Origin: Streptomyces sp. NBC_00442
GTDB lineage: Bacteria; Actinomycetota; Actinomycetes; Streptomycetales; Streptomycetaceae
Direction of reading: 5' to 3'
NCBI RefSeq assembly: GCF_036014195.1
Contig: NZ_CP107918.1
Coordinates: forward strand, 1,860,001-1,924,000
DNA length: 64,000 bases
A model generated the notes under the pieces. It was not told the DNA's origin. It made no database searches and was given only the letters and a program-made list of their open reading frames with translations. Shown one piece after another: positions 56,928 to 64,000 of this stretch; position 1 is the stretch's first letter, and each line of letters begins with the position of its first letter. Made by a program: the position numbers and the translations under genes.

Positions 56928-57403
56928 CACGTTTTTCCCACTTTCCTTTGCTCCCACTTCGAGGAGCAGGGATTTCCCCGGCCTTGATAACGCATCCTTC
57001 CGCCATCTTCCCCATGGGTGATCCAGGGGAATTCCGTGTGATTGCGTATGCGTCGTATCGCCGTCGCGCGCGCCGCCCGCGCTGACCCAGGGGCCGCGGG
57101 CGCCGCCGGGGTGGCGGCCCGCCGACACACCGCGAACCGAGCCGGGGACCGCCAACGCCCGCTGCGCTTGGGCCTGTTCGGGTCCCCGCGTTGCGGCACC
57201 GTCTCCGGCGGCTGTCGTGGGGCCTCGCGGATCGGCCCGCGCCGGCCCGGAGAAAGCCCGCCGGTTTCCCGGGCCGCCCGAATTCCCGGGCCGTCCGCAT
57301 TCCCGGGCTCAGCGCTTCGGTGTGGCCGCACTCGTGTCGCGTACGAGAATCACTCGGGCGGACGAGACCTCATGCCGTGCACTCGACCGGCCGTCACACC
57401 ACC
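56928..57403. other. 476-bp intergenic region between CAP gene and mnmA
   Basis: Nothing codes convincingly. The part next to the CAP gene (56928-57060) is AT-richer and contains short inverted repeats (for example TGCTCC/GGGAGCA), probably its promoter and 5' leader; I found no riboswitch consensus. The part near mnmA holds three 17-bp direct repeats (57266-57316). Confidence 0.5.
57266..57316. repeat. three tandem 17-bp repeats with CCCGGG core
   Basis: Units start at 57266, 57283 and 57300, each beginning TTCCCGGGC. Units one and two differ at two positions (TTCCCGGGCCGCCCGAA, TTCCCGGGCCGTCCGCA); the third keeps only the first nine bases. Located 87-137 bp beyond the mnmA stop. Confidence 0.75.
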
Positions 57404-58561
57404 TCAGACGCGCGCGGCGGCCCGCTCGGTCGTCGCGATCGTCGCGGAACCCACCACGCGCGTGCCGTCGTACAGGACGATCGCCTGGCCGGGGGCGATG
57501 CCGCGGACCGGCTCGGCGAACGTCACCCTCAGGACGCCGTCGACGAGCTCCGCCGTCACCTCGGTCTCGCCGCCGTGGGCGCGCAGCTGGGCGGTGTACG
57601 TACCCGCGCCGACCGGGGCGGTTCCGCACCAGCGGGGCTTGATCGCGCCGAGCGCGGTGACGTCGAGCGCCTCGACGGGGCCTACGGTGACCGTGTTGTT
57701 GACCGGGGAGATGTCCAGGACGTAGCGGGGCTTGCCGTCGGCGGCGGGGTGACCGATGCGCAGGCCCTTGCGCTGGCCGATGGTGAAGCCGAAGGCACCC
57801 TCGTGGCTGCCGATCTTCGCGCCGGACTCGTCGACGATGTCGCCCTCCGCCTTGCCGAGGCGGTCGGCGAGGAAGCCCTGGGTGTCACCGTCGGCGATGA
57901 AGCAGATGTCGTGGCTGTCGGGCTTCTTGGCGACCGCGAGGCCGCGCCGCTCGGCCTCGGCGCGGATCTCGCCCTTGGTGGTGAGGGTGTCGCCGAGCGG
58001 GAACATGGCGTGGGCGAGCTGGCGCTCGTCGAGCACGCCGAGGACGTACGACTGGTCCTTGGCCATGTCGCTGGCGCGGTGCAGCTCACGGGTGCCGTCC
58101 TGGTTCAGGACGACGGTCGCGTAGTGGCCGGTGCACACGGCGTCGAAGCCGAGCGCGAGGGCCTTGTCGAGCAGCGCGGCGAACTTGATCTTCTCGTTGC
58201 AGCGCAGGCACGGGTTGGGCGTGCGGCCGGCCTCGTACTCGGCGATGAAGTCCTCGACGACGTCCTCGCGGAAGCGTTCGGCGAGGTCCCAGACGTAGAA
58301 CGGGATGCCGATGACGTCCGCGGCGCGGCGGGCGTCCCGGGAGTCCTCGATGGTGCAGCAGCCGCGGGCTCCGGTGCGGAAGGACTGCGGGTTCGCGGAG
58401 AGCGCCAGGTGCACTCCGGTCACGTCGTGCCCCGCTTCGGCGGCTCGGGCGGCGGCGACGGCCGAGTCGACGCCGCCGGACATGGCGGCGAGGACGCGCA
58501 GGGGACGCCCGGAGGTCTGCGGGGAGGGCTGCGAGGAGGGCTGCGGCGAAGTCTGAGTCAT
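57404..58561 (-). CDS. mnmA: tRNA-specific 2-thiouridylase
   Basis: 385 residues. MnmA activates U34 of Lys/Glu/Gln tRNAs with ATP and inserts sulfur. The PP-loop SGGVDS (28-33), the catalytic Cys in [10 protein letters not shown] and the second Cys in [14 protein letters not shown] are present, with the C-terminal beta-barrel domains. The N-terminal 17 residues are a Gln/Ser/Pro-rich extension. Start ATG 58561. Sulfur is probably passed from the nearby cysteine desulfurase. Confidence 0.96.
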   Translation of the reverse strand: MTQTSPQPSSQPSPQTSGRPLRVLAAMSGGVDSAVAAARAAEAGHDVTGVHLALSANPQSFRTGARGCCTIEDSRDARRAADVIGIPFYVWDLAERFREDVVEDFIAEYEAGRTPNPCLRCNEKIKFAALLDKALALGFDAVCTGHYATVVLNQDGTRELHRASDMAKDQSYVLGVLDERQLAHAMFPLGDTLTTKGEIRAEAERRGLAVAKKPDSHDICFIADGDTQGFLADRLGKAEGDIVDESGAKIGSHEGAFGFTIGQRKGLRIGHPAADGKPRYVLDISPVNNTVTVGPVEALDVTALGAIKPRWCGTAPVGAGTYTAQLRAHGGETEVTAELVDGVLRVTFAEPVRGIAPGQAIVLYDGTRVVGSATIATTERAAARV

Positions 58562-58708
58562 AGCACTCGTAAGGGTACGTGGGATCGGGAACCGGGGGCG
58601 CGGGAGTATCCGTTGTGCCTGTCGGAGGGGGTCCCATCCGGGATTCCGGGCTCGCGGGGGTGCGGCGGGGCCACATGGGGAGGTACGGGAGCGACGGGGG
58701 CGGGACGA

Positions 58709-59314
58709 ATGGCGACCAGCCGCAGAAGGCTGCTGATCGGGGGCGCGGTGGTGGCGCTCGGCACCATCGGATATCTCAACGCGCCGCACGCGCGGCCGCA
58801 CAGACCGCGCAAGGCCGGAGAGCTGGACTACGCGGGAGCGCAGTGGGTGGCGGCCGCAGGGGCGAACTGGCGGATGGCCGACCGGCCGGACGACTACCGG
58901 GTGGACCGGGTGGTGATCCATGTCGTGCAGGGCAGTTTCGACAGCGCCCTGCGCGCGTTCCAGGACCCCGGCCACAAAGCCGCCGCCCACTATGTGGTGC
59001 GCAAGGACGGGCATGTGGCGCAGACGGTGCGGGAGCTCGACGTGGCGTTCCACGCGGGCAACCGGGAGTACAACGAGCGCAGCGTCGGCATAGAGCACGA
59101 GGGGTTCGTCGACGAGGCGTCCTCGTTCACGGACACCATGTATGCCTCGTCCGCGCGGCTGACGGCGGCCATATGCGCCCGCTACCGCATAGCCGTCGAC
59201 CGCGAGCACATCGTCGGGCACGTGGAGGTGCCGGGCACCGATCACACCGATCCCGGCCCGCACTGGGACTGGGCGCGCTACATGAGGCTGGTCGGGGCGG
59301 CCGGTCCGGCCTGA
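58709..59314 (+). CDS. exported N-acetylmuramoyl-L-alanine amidase (amidase_2)
   Basis: 201 residues. [22 protein letters not shown] is a Tat-like signal or anchor. The zinc amidase fold shows [54 protein letters not shown], and [26 protein letters not shown] with the Zn His and Asp. It would cut the lactyl-amide bond of peptidoglycan. It is inserted between mnmA and the cysteine desulfurase on the opposite strand, as I recall for S. coelicolor. Confidence 0.92.
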   Translation: MATSRRRLLIGGAVVALGTIGYLNAPHARPHRPRKAGELDYAGAQWVAAAGANWRMADRPDDYRVDRVVIHVVQGSFDSALRAFQDPGHKAAAHYVVRKDGHVAQTVRELDVAFHAGNREYNERSVGIEHEGFVDEASSFTDTMYASSARLTAAICARYRIAVDREHIVGHVEVPGTDHTDPGPHWDWARYMRLVGAAGPA

Positions 59315-59333
59315 GGCGCCCCGGCCGGGGCGC

Positions 59334-60503
59334 TCAGACGAGGCCCGCGGTGCGGGCCCGTTCGACGGCCGGGCCGATGGCGTCGGCGACGGCCGCGACA
59401 TCGGCTTCGGTGGAGGTGTGGCCCAGCGAGAAGCGCAGGGTGCCGCGGGCCAGGTCGGGATCGGTGCCGGTGGCGAGCAGGACGTGGCTGGGCTGGGCGA
59501 CGCCCGCGGTGCAGGCGGATCCGGTGGAGCATTCGATGCCCTGCGCGTCGAGCAGCAGCAGGAGGGAGTCGCCTTCGCAGCCGGGGAAGGTGAAGTGGGC
59601 GTTGGCGGGGAGGCGGCCCCGCGGGTCCGGGTCGCCGCCGAGGATCGCGTCGGGTACGGCCTTGCGCACGGCCGCCACCAGCTGGTCGCGCAGTCCCCCG
59701 GTGTCGCGGGCGAACGCGCCGCGCCGTTCGGCGGCGAGCCGTCCGGCGACGGCGAACGCGGCGATGGCGGGGACATCCAGGGTGCCGGAGCGCACGTGGC
59801 GCTCCTGACCGCCTCCGTGCAGCACCGGTACGGGGGTGTACTCGCGGCCCAGGAGAAGGGCGCCGATGCCGTACGGCCCGCCGATCTTGTGGCCGGAGAC
59901 GGTCAGGGCGGCCAGGCCCGAGGCGGCGAAGTCCACGTCGAGCTGGCCGACGGCCTGGACGGCGTCCGCGTGCAGCGGAATGTCGAACTCCCGCGCCACC
60001 GCGGCCAGTTCGGCGACCGGCATGATGGTGCCGATCTCGTTGTTGGCCCACATCACGGTGGCCAGGGCCACGTCGTCGGGGTCGCGCTCGATGGCCGCCC
60101 GCAGCGCGTCGGGGTGCACCCTGCCGTACGGGTCGACGGGCAGGTACTCGACGGTGGCGCCCTCGTGCTCGGCGAGCCAGTGCACCGCGTCGAGCACCGC
60201 GTGGTGCTCGACGGGGCTGGCGAGGACGCGGACGCGGCGCGGGTCGGCGTCCCGGCGGGACCAGTAAAGGCCCTTGACGGCGAGGTTGTCGGCCTCGGTG
60301 CCGCCGGCCGTGAAGACGACCTCGCTGGGGCGGGCGCCGAGCGCGTCGGCGAGTTCCTCCCGGGCCTCTTCGGCGGTGCGGCGGGCCCGCCGTCCGGCGG
60401 CGTGCAGCGAGGACGCGTTGCCGGTGGCGGTCAGCTGGGCGGTCATCGCCCGGACCGCCTCCGGAAGCATCGGGGTGGTCGCGGCGTGGTCGAGGTAGGC
60501 CAT
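59334..60503 (-). CDS. cysteine desulfurase
   Basis: 389 residues, class V PLP enzyme of the NifS/IscS group. PLP Lys206 in [14 protein letters not shown], catalytic Cys331 in [10 protein letters not shown], and [10 protein letters not shown] at the start are intact. It makes a persulfide from cysteine, and the closeness to mnmA suggests it feeds tRNA thiolation. The 20-bp gap to the convergent amidase gene holds no strong terminator. Confidence 0.95.
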   Translation of the reverse strand: MAYLDHAATTPMLPEAVRAMTAQLTATGNASSLHAAGRRARRTAEEAREELADALGARPSEVVFTAGGTEADNLAVKGLYWSRRDADPRRVRVLASPVEHHAVLDAVHWLAEHEGATVEYLPVDPYGRVHPDALRAAIERDPDDVALATVMWANNEIGTIMPVAELAAVAREFDIPLHADAVQAVGQLDVDFAASGLAALTVSGHKIGGPYGIGALLLGREYTPVPVLHGGGQERHVRSGTLDVPAIAAFAVAGRLAAERRGAFARDTGGLRDQLVAAVRKAVPDAILGGDPDPRGRLPANAHFTFPGCEGDSLLLLLDAQGIECSTGSACTAGVAQPSHVLLATGTDPDLARGTLRFSLGHTSTEADVAAVADAIGPAVERARTAGLV

Positions 60504-60573
60504 GGTGGGCCCGATTCTACGAGCCGCGCCGGGTGGACCGTGCCGCGGTTCCGGCCGGGGCCCCGGCCGGGGT

Positions 60574-60843
60574 TCAGCCGCCGAACCCCCACGAGACGGT
60601 GCGGTCGGCCATCACGAGGCCGGCAAGGACCACCAGGTCGGCCACGCCCAGGGCCAGGCCGAGCATCGCGCGGCCGCGGCGCCGGGTCCCGTACAGCAGG
60701 GAGAGCGAGGCCAGCACGACGGCGATGGGGCCGAGGACGATGTTCATGACGAGCAGACCGAGCAGACCGAGGACGAAGGCCGCCACGGCCATCCCGTCGG
60801 CGTCGCGTTCGCGGCTGCGGCGGCGGATCGCGGTGAGTTCCAT
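60574..60843 (-). CDS. DUF4190-like small membrane protein
   Basis: 89 residues with two long hydrophobic helices ([34 protein letters not shown] and [18 protein letters not shown]) split by TRRRGRAM. The pattern is typical of DUF4190 proteins. The start codon is two bases past the stop of the 51-residue gene upstream, so both are co-transcribed. Function is unknown. Confidence 0.82.
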   Translation of the reverse strand: MELTAIRRRSRERDADGMAVAAFVLGLLGLLVMNIVLGPIAVVLASLSLLYGTRRRGRAMLGLALGVADLVVLAGLVMADRTVSWGFGG

Positions 60844-60845
60844 GG

Positions 60846-61001
60846 TCAGCCCTTCCGGTGCGAGAGGCGTTCGCGGGCGGTGAAGACGAGCAGCCAGACG
60901 CCGATGACGGCGGCGACGGCCAGCGTGACCGGGAGCGGGAGGTGCGCCGCTGAGCCCAGCACGACCCCCAGCAGGAGGAGGGCTGCGACGAGGAAGAACA
61001 T
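60846..61001 (-). CDS. single-helix hairpin membrane protein (51 aa)
   Basis: 51 residues: two short hydrophobic segments (MFFLVAALLLLGVVLGSAAHL and PVTLAVAAVIGVWLLVFTARE) with a basic tail. AAGGGA precedes ATG 61001. It forms an operon with the DUF4190-like gene and is divergent from the TetR regulator, which probably represses both. Confidence 0.75.
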   Translation of the reverse strand: MFFLVAALLLLGVVLGSAAHLPLPVTLAVAAVIGVWLLVFTARERLSHRKG

Positions 61002-61055
61002 GGGATCCCTTTCCGTGCGGGTGACGTCGAAGTCGGAGTACGACTGTTCACTGAC

Positions 61056-61102
61056 TACTGAGTCTAGTGTTCCCAACTTCGGCGAACACATGTTTACTGA
61101 GT
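61056..61102. promoter_or_regulatory. operator region between membrane genes and tetR
   Basis: An inverted repeat GTGTTC-N11-GAACAC (61067-61089) is bracketed by direct repeats of TACTGAGT (61056-61063 and 61095-61102). The last copy ends 3 bp before the TetR ATG. It may let one regulator control both directions. Confidence 0.5.
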
Positions 61103-61105
61103 GGT

Positions 61106-61720
61106 ATGAGCCACACTCTCGGGATCCGGCAGGTCCAGAAGCAGAAGACGCGCCAGGCCCTCATGGACTCGGCGCTCCAGCTCCTGGAGCACCAGAGCCT
61201 GAGCAGCCTCGGTCTGCGCGAGGTCACCCGGGCCGTGGGGGTGGCGCCCGCCGCGTTCTACCGCCACTTCAAGGACACCGCCGACCTGGGTGTCGCCCTG
61301 GTCGAGCAGGCACTCGGATCGCTCCACGACACGATCCGGGCGGCGATCGTCACCACCGGGTCGAGCGACGAACGCATCGACCGGGCGGTCGCGTTGATCG
61401 CCGCGCACGTCCGCGCGTACCCCGCGCACGTCCGCTTCATCGCCCGCGAACGGCACGGTGGGGTCGCCCCGGTCCGAGAGGCGATCGGCGTGCAACTGCG
61501 GCGCTTCGCGGACGAGGTGGCAGGGGCGCTCGGGGCGGATCCGGAGTCGGCGGGATGGTCTCCGGCCGACCTGCGCATGCTGGCGGGGCTGTACGTCGAC
61601 CACATGGTGATGACGGCGTCGGCCCTCCTGGAGGACCCGGGCCCCGAAAGCCCGGCCCTGGCGACGGCCCGCGCCCAGTTGCGCCTGGTCACGCTGGGCC
61701 GACGTCACTGGCTGGATTAG
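61106..61720 (+). CDS. TetR-family regulator, FabR/DesT-like
   Basis: 204 residues. The N-terminal HTH with QKQKTRQALMDSALQLLEHQSLSSLGLREVTRAVGVAPAAFYRHFKDTADLG closely follows the FabR/DesT group that senses acyl-CoA or membrane lipid state. The C-terminal helices fit. Start ATG 61106 follows the operator region. It ends four bases inside the 3' end of the convergent MerR gene. Confidence 0.9.
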   Translation: MSHTLGIRQVQKQKTRQALMDSALQLLEHQSLSSLGLREVTRAVGVAPAAFYRHFKDTADLGVALVEQALGSLHDTIRAAIVTTGSSDERIDRAVALIAAHVRAYPAHVRFIARERHGGVAPVREAIGVQLRRFADEVAGALGADPESAGWSPADLRMLAGLYVDHMVMTASALLEDPGPESPALATARAQLRLVTLGRRHWLD

Positions 61721-62454
61721 GGCCTGTCCGGCGGATCCTGTCGGCGCGCGGGGAGCAGGGCGCCGAGTGCGGCGGCGCCGTCGAGGAGGGCCCGGGATCG
61801 CGCCGTGATGTCGGCGTCCCTGGCGGCCAGCGCCGAGTCGACGTCCCGCGACCGGTGGGTGCGCCGCAACTGCGGCATGAGGGCCCGCAGGGGCGCGATG
61901 CGGTACCCGGCCTTGCGCAGCTGGTGAACGATCCGCGCGTCGCGCACCTGAGCCGGCGTGTAGCGCCGCGTCCCGCGCACGGGGTCACGGTCCGGCACGA
62001 CGAGAGCCTCCGCGTCCCAGTGCCGCAACGTCGAAGGGCGCACCCCGAGGGCGGCGGCGAGTTCGGAGACGCTCATCGAGTCCGACGCGCGCACGTCCTC
62101 GATCGGCTCGCCCGCGATCGCGCGGGCGGCCTCCTTGGCCCGCCGCAGATCCGCGCGCTCCGTATCGAGCCGTGCGTGCGCCGCGTCGAGAAGGGCGAGC
62201 GCCTGCGGGACGGGGAGCCGGTGGAACGCCCGGACGATCTTCTTGGCCTCCATCGGCCCGACGCCCGCGGCGAGGGCGCGGTAGGCCTGGGCGGACCGCA
62301 GATGCACCTCCGCGTAGGTCCGGTAGCCCGTGGGCGTGCGCGCCGCGGGCGGCAGCACACCGTCGCGTTCGAGGTTGCGGATCTGCTGGACGGAGTATCC
62401 GGCGCGCCGCGCGACATCGGCGGTGCGCATGTCCCCCGATTCGAGACTTGCCAT
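61717..62454 (-). CDS. MerR-type regulator with two HTH domains
   Basis: 245 residues. A first MerR winged helix at about 9-70 (MRTADVARRAGYSVQQIRNLERDGVLPPAARTPTGYRTYAEVHL) is followed by a helical linker and a second one at about 128-190 (MSVSELAAALGVRPSTLRHWDAEALVVPDRDPVRGTRRYTPAQVRDARIVHQLR). A Cys-free tail follows, so metal sensing is unlikely. Start ATG 62454 with AAGGGG upstream; ATG 62430 is an alternative. Divergent from DUF6194. Confidence 0.88.
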   Translation of the reverse strand: MASLESGDMRTADVARRAGYSVQQIRNLERDGVLPPAARTPTGYRTYAEVHLRSAQAYRALAAGVGPMEAKKIVRAFHRLPVPQALALLDAAHARLDTERADLRRAKEAARAIAGEPIEDVRASDSMSVSELAAALGVRPSTLRHWDAEALVVPDRDPVRGTRRYTPAQVRDARIVHQLRKAGYRIAPLRALMPQLRRTHRSRDVDSALAARDADITARSRALLDGAAALGALLPARRQDPPDRP

Positions 62455-62489
62455 CCCACACCCCTTCATCTGCGGCCGTCCGTACCTCA

Positions 62490-62507
62490 AAGTCTCCACA
62501 AGGACTT
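62490..62507. promoter_or_regulatory. AAGTC-N8-GACTT inverted repeat
   Basis: A short inverted repeat midway between the divergent MerR-type and DUF6194 starts. MerR proteins bind palindromes between promoter elements, so this may be the shared operator. Confidence 0.4.
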
Positions 62508-62526
62508 CAACGCGACGCTTGAGCAC

Positions 62527-63003
62527 ATGACCATCGACGAGATCATCAGCTTCGTGGGCGGCCTCGACGGCGTCCTGACCGTACGGCCCGCGCCCGGCGA
62601 CGGCACACCGGAGATCAGCTGGGGCGACACGTTCTTCTTCTACGCACCCGATGGCGCCGTTCCGGCGACGACCCAGCCGTTCGCGACCGTCGTGACCAAG
62701 AACTACCCGGGTGACGAGGCTTCGCGCCTGGACCGGCCGGACACGTTCCGCGTGAACATCGCGGCCGGGAAGGACCTGTTCGTCCGGTGGGCCGGTCACG
62801 CACCGCGCGAGCCGGCCCCCGTCGAGGCCGACCCCGCGGCCCCCGACACCGTGATCGCGCATCCCGCCTACGGCACCGCCGGCTGGCTGGCGGTGGTGAA
62901 CCCGGGCAAGCACACCGAGAGGGCGCTGCGCGAGCTGCTGCGCGCGGCCCATGGCCTGGCACGCGCACGCCACGAGCGACGCGCCGGATCGACGACGCGA
63001 TGA
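62527..63003 (+). CDS. DUF6194-like protein
   Basis: 158 residues. MTIDEIISFVGGLDGVLTVRPAPGDGTPEISWGDTFFFYAPDG and TTQPFATVVTKNYPGDEASRLDRPDTFRVNIAAG match my memory of the actinobacterial DUF6194 family. The last 25 residues are Arg-rich. No enzyme motif is visible. Divergent from the MerR-type regulator, which probably controls it. Confidence 0.8.
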   Translation: MTIDEIISFVGGLDGVLTVRPAPGDGTPEISWGDTFFFYAPDGAVPATTQPFATVVTKNYPGDEASRLDRPDTFRVNIAAGKDLFVRWAGHAPREPAPVEADPAAPDTVIAHPAYGTAGWLAVVNPGKHTERALRELLRAAHGLARARHERRAGSTTR

Positions 63004-63125
63004 AGGATCCACGCTCCCCGGGGCACCCACGGGAAAGCCCCGGCCAGGGGGCGCCCTCGGAAAACCTCCCGAGAGCACCCGGGGTATGACCCCTGAGCAC
63101 CCCGAGGGGTGGCGGCCCTGTGCCG

Positions 63126-63995
63126 TCAGCCCCGGGGCGCCCGCGCCAGTTGGCGGGACTGCGCGACCAGGCGGTCCGCCGAGTCCCAGACCTCCGCGTC
63201 CTCCTCCAGGAAGCCCCCCGCCAGGTTCCGCGTGGTGATGGACACCCGCAGCGGCCCCGGCGCCGGCCGGCACCGGATGTGCGTGGTCAGCTCGACGGTG
63301 GGGGTCCATCCCTTGAGGCCGAGCTCGAAGGAGGTGGGCGGCAGCGCGTCGACCGTCAGCAGCAGCGAGATCGGGTCGGCGTCGCGGCCGTCCGCGAGAC
63401 CGAACCACGCGCGCATCTCGCCCTTCCCCGACGGCGCGCCCACGGCCCAGCCGAGCGTCGTCGGGTCGAGCTTGAGCATCAGCCGGTCGGTGATGGCCGA
63501 ACTCCCCGGAATCGGCGGCCGGCTGCCGTCGGGTGCGTCGGTCGCACCGATGCAGTGCGAGAGCGGGGGCATCGCGGGCGGCTTCGCGGTGGTGCGTACG
63601 TCGTCGGTCAGCGCGTCGAGGTCCCCGTACGAGGCGAGGACCCGGATGCGTTCGACCTCCGCGCCGCTCTCGTCGTACTGGAACAGCGAGGCCTGGCCGG
63701 TGGAGAGGGTGCGACCGGTGCGCACCACCTGGGTGCGGATGACCGCGGGCCCCGGCACCGACGGCGTGAGGTAGTGCGCCGAGACGGTGAACGGGTCCGG
63801 GTGCGGCAGCGCGTCGCCGAGGGCCCGGCCCAGCAGGGCGAGCAGATAGCCGCCGTTGACGGCCTGAATGATGGTCCAGCCCGCCGAGAGTTCCGCGTCG
63901 TAGACCCCCGCTTCGCGCAGGGTGACGGCGGTGTCGCGGTCGAACTCGCTGTCCCCGATCGTGGCGGGGAGTACCGGTGACGATGCCTGTGCCAT
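63126..63995 (-). CDS. double-hotdog acyl-CoA thioesterase-like protein
   Basis: 289 residues. Segments IQAVNGGYLLALLGRALGDALPHPDPFTVSAHYLTPSVPGPAVIRTQVVRTGRTLSTGQASLFQ (N-terminal hotdog) and TVELTTHIRCRPAPGPLRVSITTRNLAGGFLEEDAEVWDSADRLVAQSRQLAR (C-terminal hotdog) are typical of TesB-like/acyl-CoA thioesterase proteins. It may hydrolyse acyl-CoA esters; the substrate is open. Full-length, with its start 5 bp from the right edge. Confidence 0.88.
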   Translation of the reverse strand: MAQASSPVLPATIGDSEFDRDTAVTLREAGVYDAELSAGWTIIQAVNGGYLLALLGRALGDALPHPDPFTVSAHYLTPSVPGPAVIRTQVVRTGRTLSTGQASLFQYDESGAEVERIRVLASYGDLDALTDDVRTTAKPPAMPPLSHCIGATDAPDGSRPPIPGSSAITDRLMLKLDPTTLGWAVGAPSGKGEMRAWFGLADGRDADPISLLLTVDALPPTSFELGLKGWTPTVELTTHIRCRPAPGPLRVSITTRNLAGGFLEEDAEVWDSADRLVAQSRQLARAPRG

Positions 63996-64000
63996 GGCAG

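Noticed and set aside
56928..57060. Possible riboswitch (ydaO/c-di-AMP or c-di-GMP) before the secreted CAP protein
   Set aside because: Cell-wall genes of Streptomyces often have ydaO leaders, but I could not match the conserved core segments of either riboswitch here.
57042..57725. Plus-strand ORF upstream and antisense to mnmA
   Set aside because: Composition is Arg/Ala/Gly-rich with no family match, and half is antisense to a core gene.
58562..59776. N-terminal extension of mnmA through the amidase gene (790-aa frame)
   Set aside because: It is antisense to the amidase and part of the cysteine desulfurase. The family N-terminus and start at 58561 fit better.
61728..61746. GGCCTGTCCGGCGGATC dispersed Streptomyces sequence
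   Set aside because: It lies inside the coding 3' end of the MerR gene, and the similar stretch at 19771-19790 matches only in part. Not enough to call an element.
62455..63408. Extended MerR frame (563 aa)
   Set aside because: The extra sequence is antisense to DUF6194 and low-complexity. A ribosome site precedes 62454.

Overview
This 64 kb window is chromosomal DNA of a Streptomyces or a close relative. The evidence is a very high G+C content with strong GC bias at codon third positions, frequent GTG starts, tightly packed genes with ATGA/GTGA overlaps, Tat-exported phosphoesterases, and a gene order that, from memory, follows the S. coelicolor segment from ilvE/leuB through pruA, serA, ilvCNB, a GGDEF/EAL gene, gatBAC, rmdB, ligA, mnmA and a cysteine desulfurase. 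I see no rRNA, tRNA, transposase, integrase or CRISPR array. I call 58 protein-coding loci. One is cut by the left edge and one is frameshifted.

Layout. 1-3000: the end of an NCS1 permease, then ilvE and leuB. 3000-18000: an accessory block between leuB and the proline genes, which I recall as neighbours in S. coelicolor. It holds a Tat-exported purple-acid-type phosphatase, a small conserved ORF, a divergent LysR/MFS pair, a PadR/HAAS pair, a Tat-exported phospholipase C, a three-gene phospholipid operon (CDP-alcohol phosphotransferase variant, CDP-DAG synthase, PlsC fused to a membrane domain), a cupin divergent from an AraC regulator, a nitroreductase, a frameshifted alpha/beta hydrolase, and an ECF sigma factor with a SRPBCC gene. 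18000-22900: proline catabolism (pruA, proline dehydrogenase), a PucR activator and a TetR regulator. 22900-28600: serA and the ilvBNC operon, preceded by a 13-codon leader peptide and an attenuator. 28600-40200: a large membrane GGDEF/degenerate-EAL protein, redox enzymes, a lipoprotein sugar dehydrogenase, a 1099-residue LuxR-type ATPase regulator, small and membrane proteins, and a GNAT. 40300-42450: a second Tat-exported phospholipase C. 42500-53900: gatB, a 79-residue protein, gatA, gatC, rmdB, ligA, a MetE-like protein, an SDR and a LOG protein. 53850-64000: DUF427, a GlxA-type regulator divergent from a quinone oxidoreductase, a CAP-domain protein, mnmA, an amidase, a cysteine desulfurase, small membrane proteins, a TetR, a double-HTH MerR regulator, DUF6194 and a thioesterase.

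How the genes work together. The core is branched-chain amino acid synthesis (ilvBNC, ilvE, leuB), serine synthesis, proline breakdown, Gln-tRNA amidation (gatCAB) and tRNA thiolation (mnmA with a cysteine desulfurase). The accessory theme is phosphorus and phospholipid turnover: a phosphatase and two phospholipases C, two of the three behind PHO-box-like 11-nt repeats, next to an operon able to make CDP-DAG and phosphatidic acid. Two c-di-GMP proteins lie about 15 kb apart. One has an intact GGDEF and a visibly broken EAL domain, with paired BldD-box-like palindromes at its start codon. The other has an intact EAL domain.

The strongest leads for new biology are the phospholipase/phospholipid operon with its altered metal-site residues, the degenerate-EAL c-di-GMP protein at the head of the ilv locus, and a triple 13-bp palindrome array near 38.75-38.82 kb. 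All operator calls are by eye and unverified.
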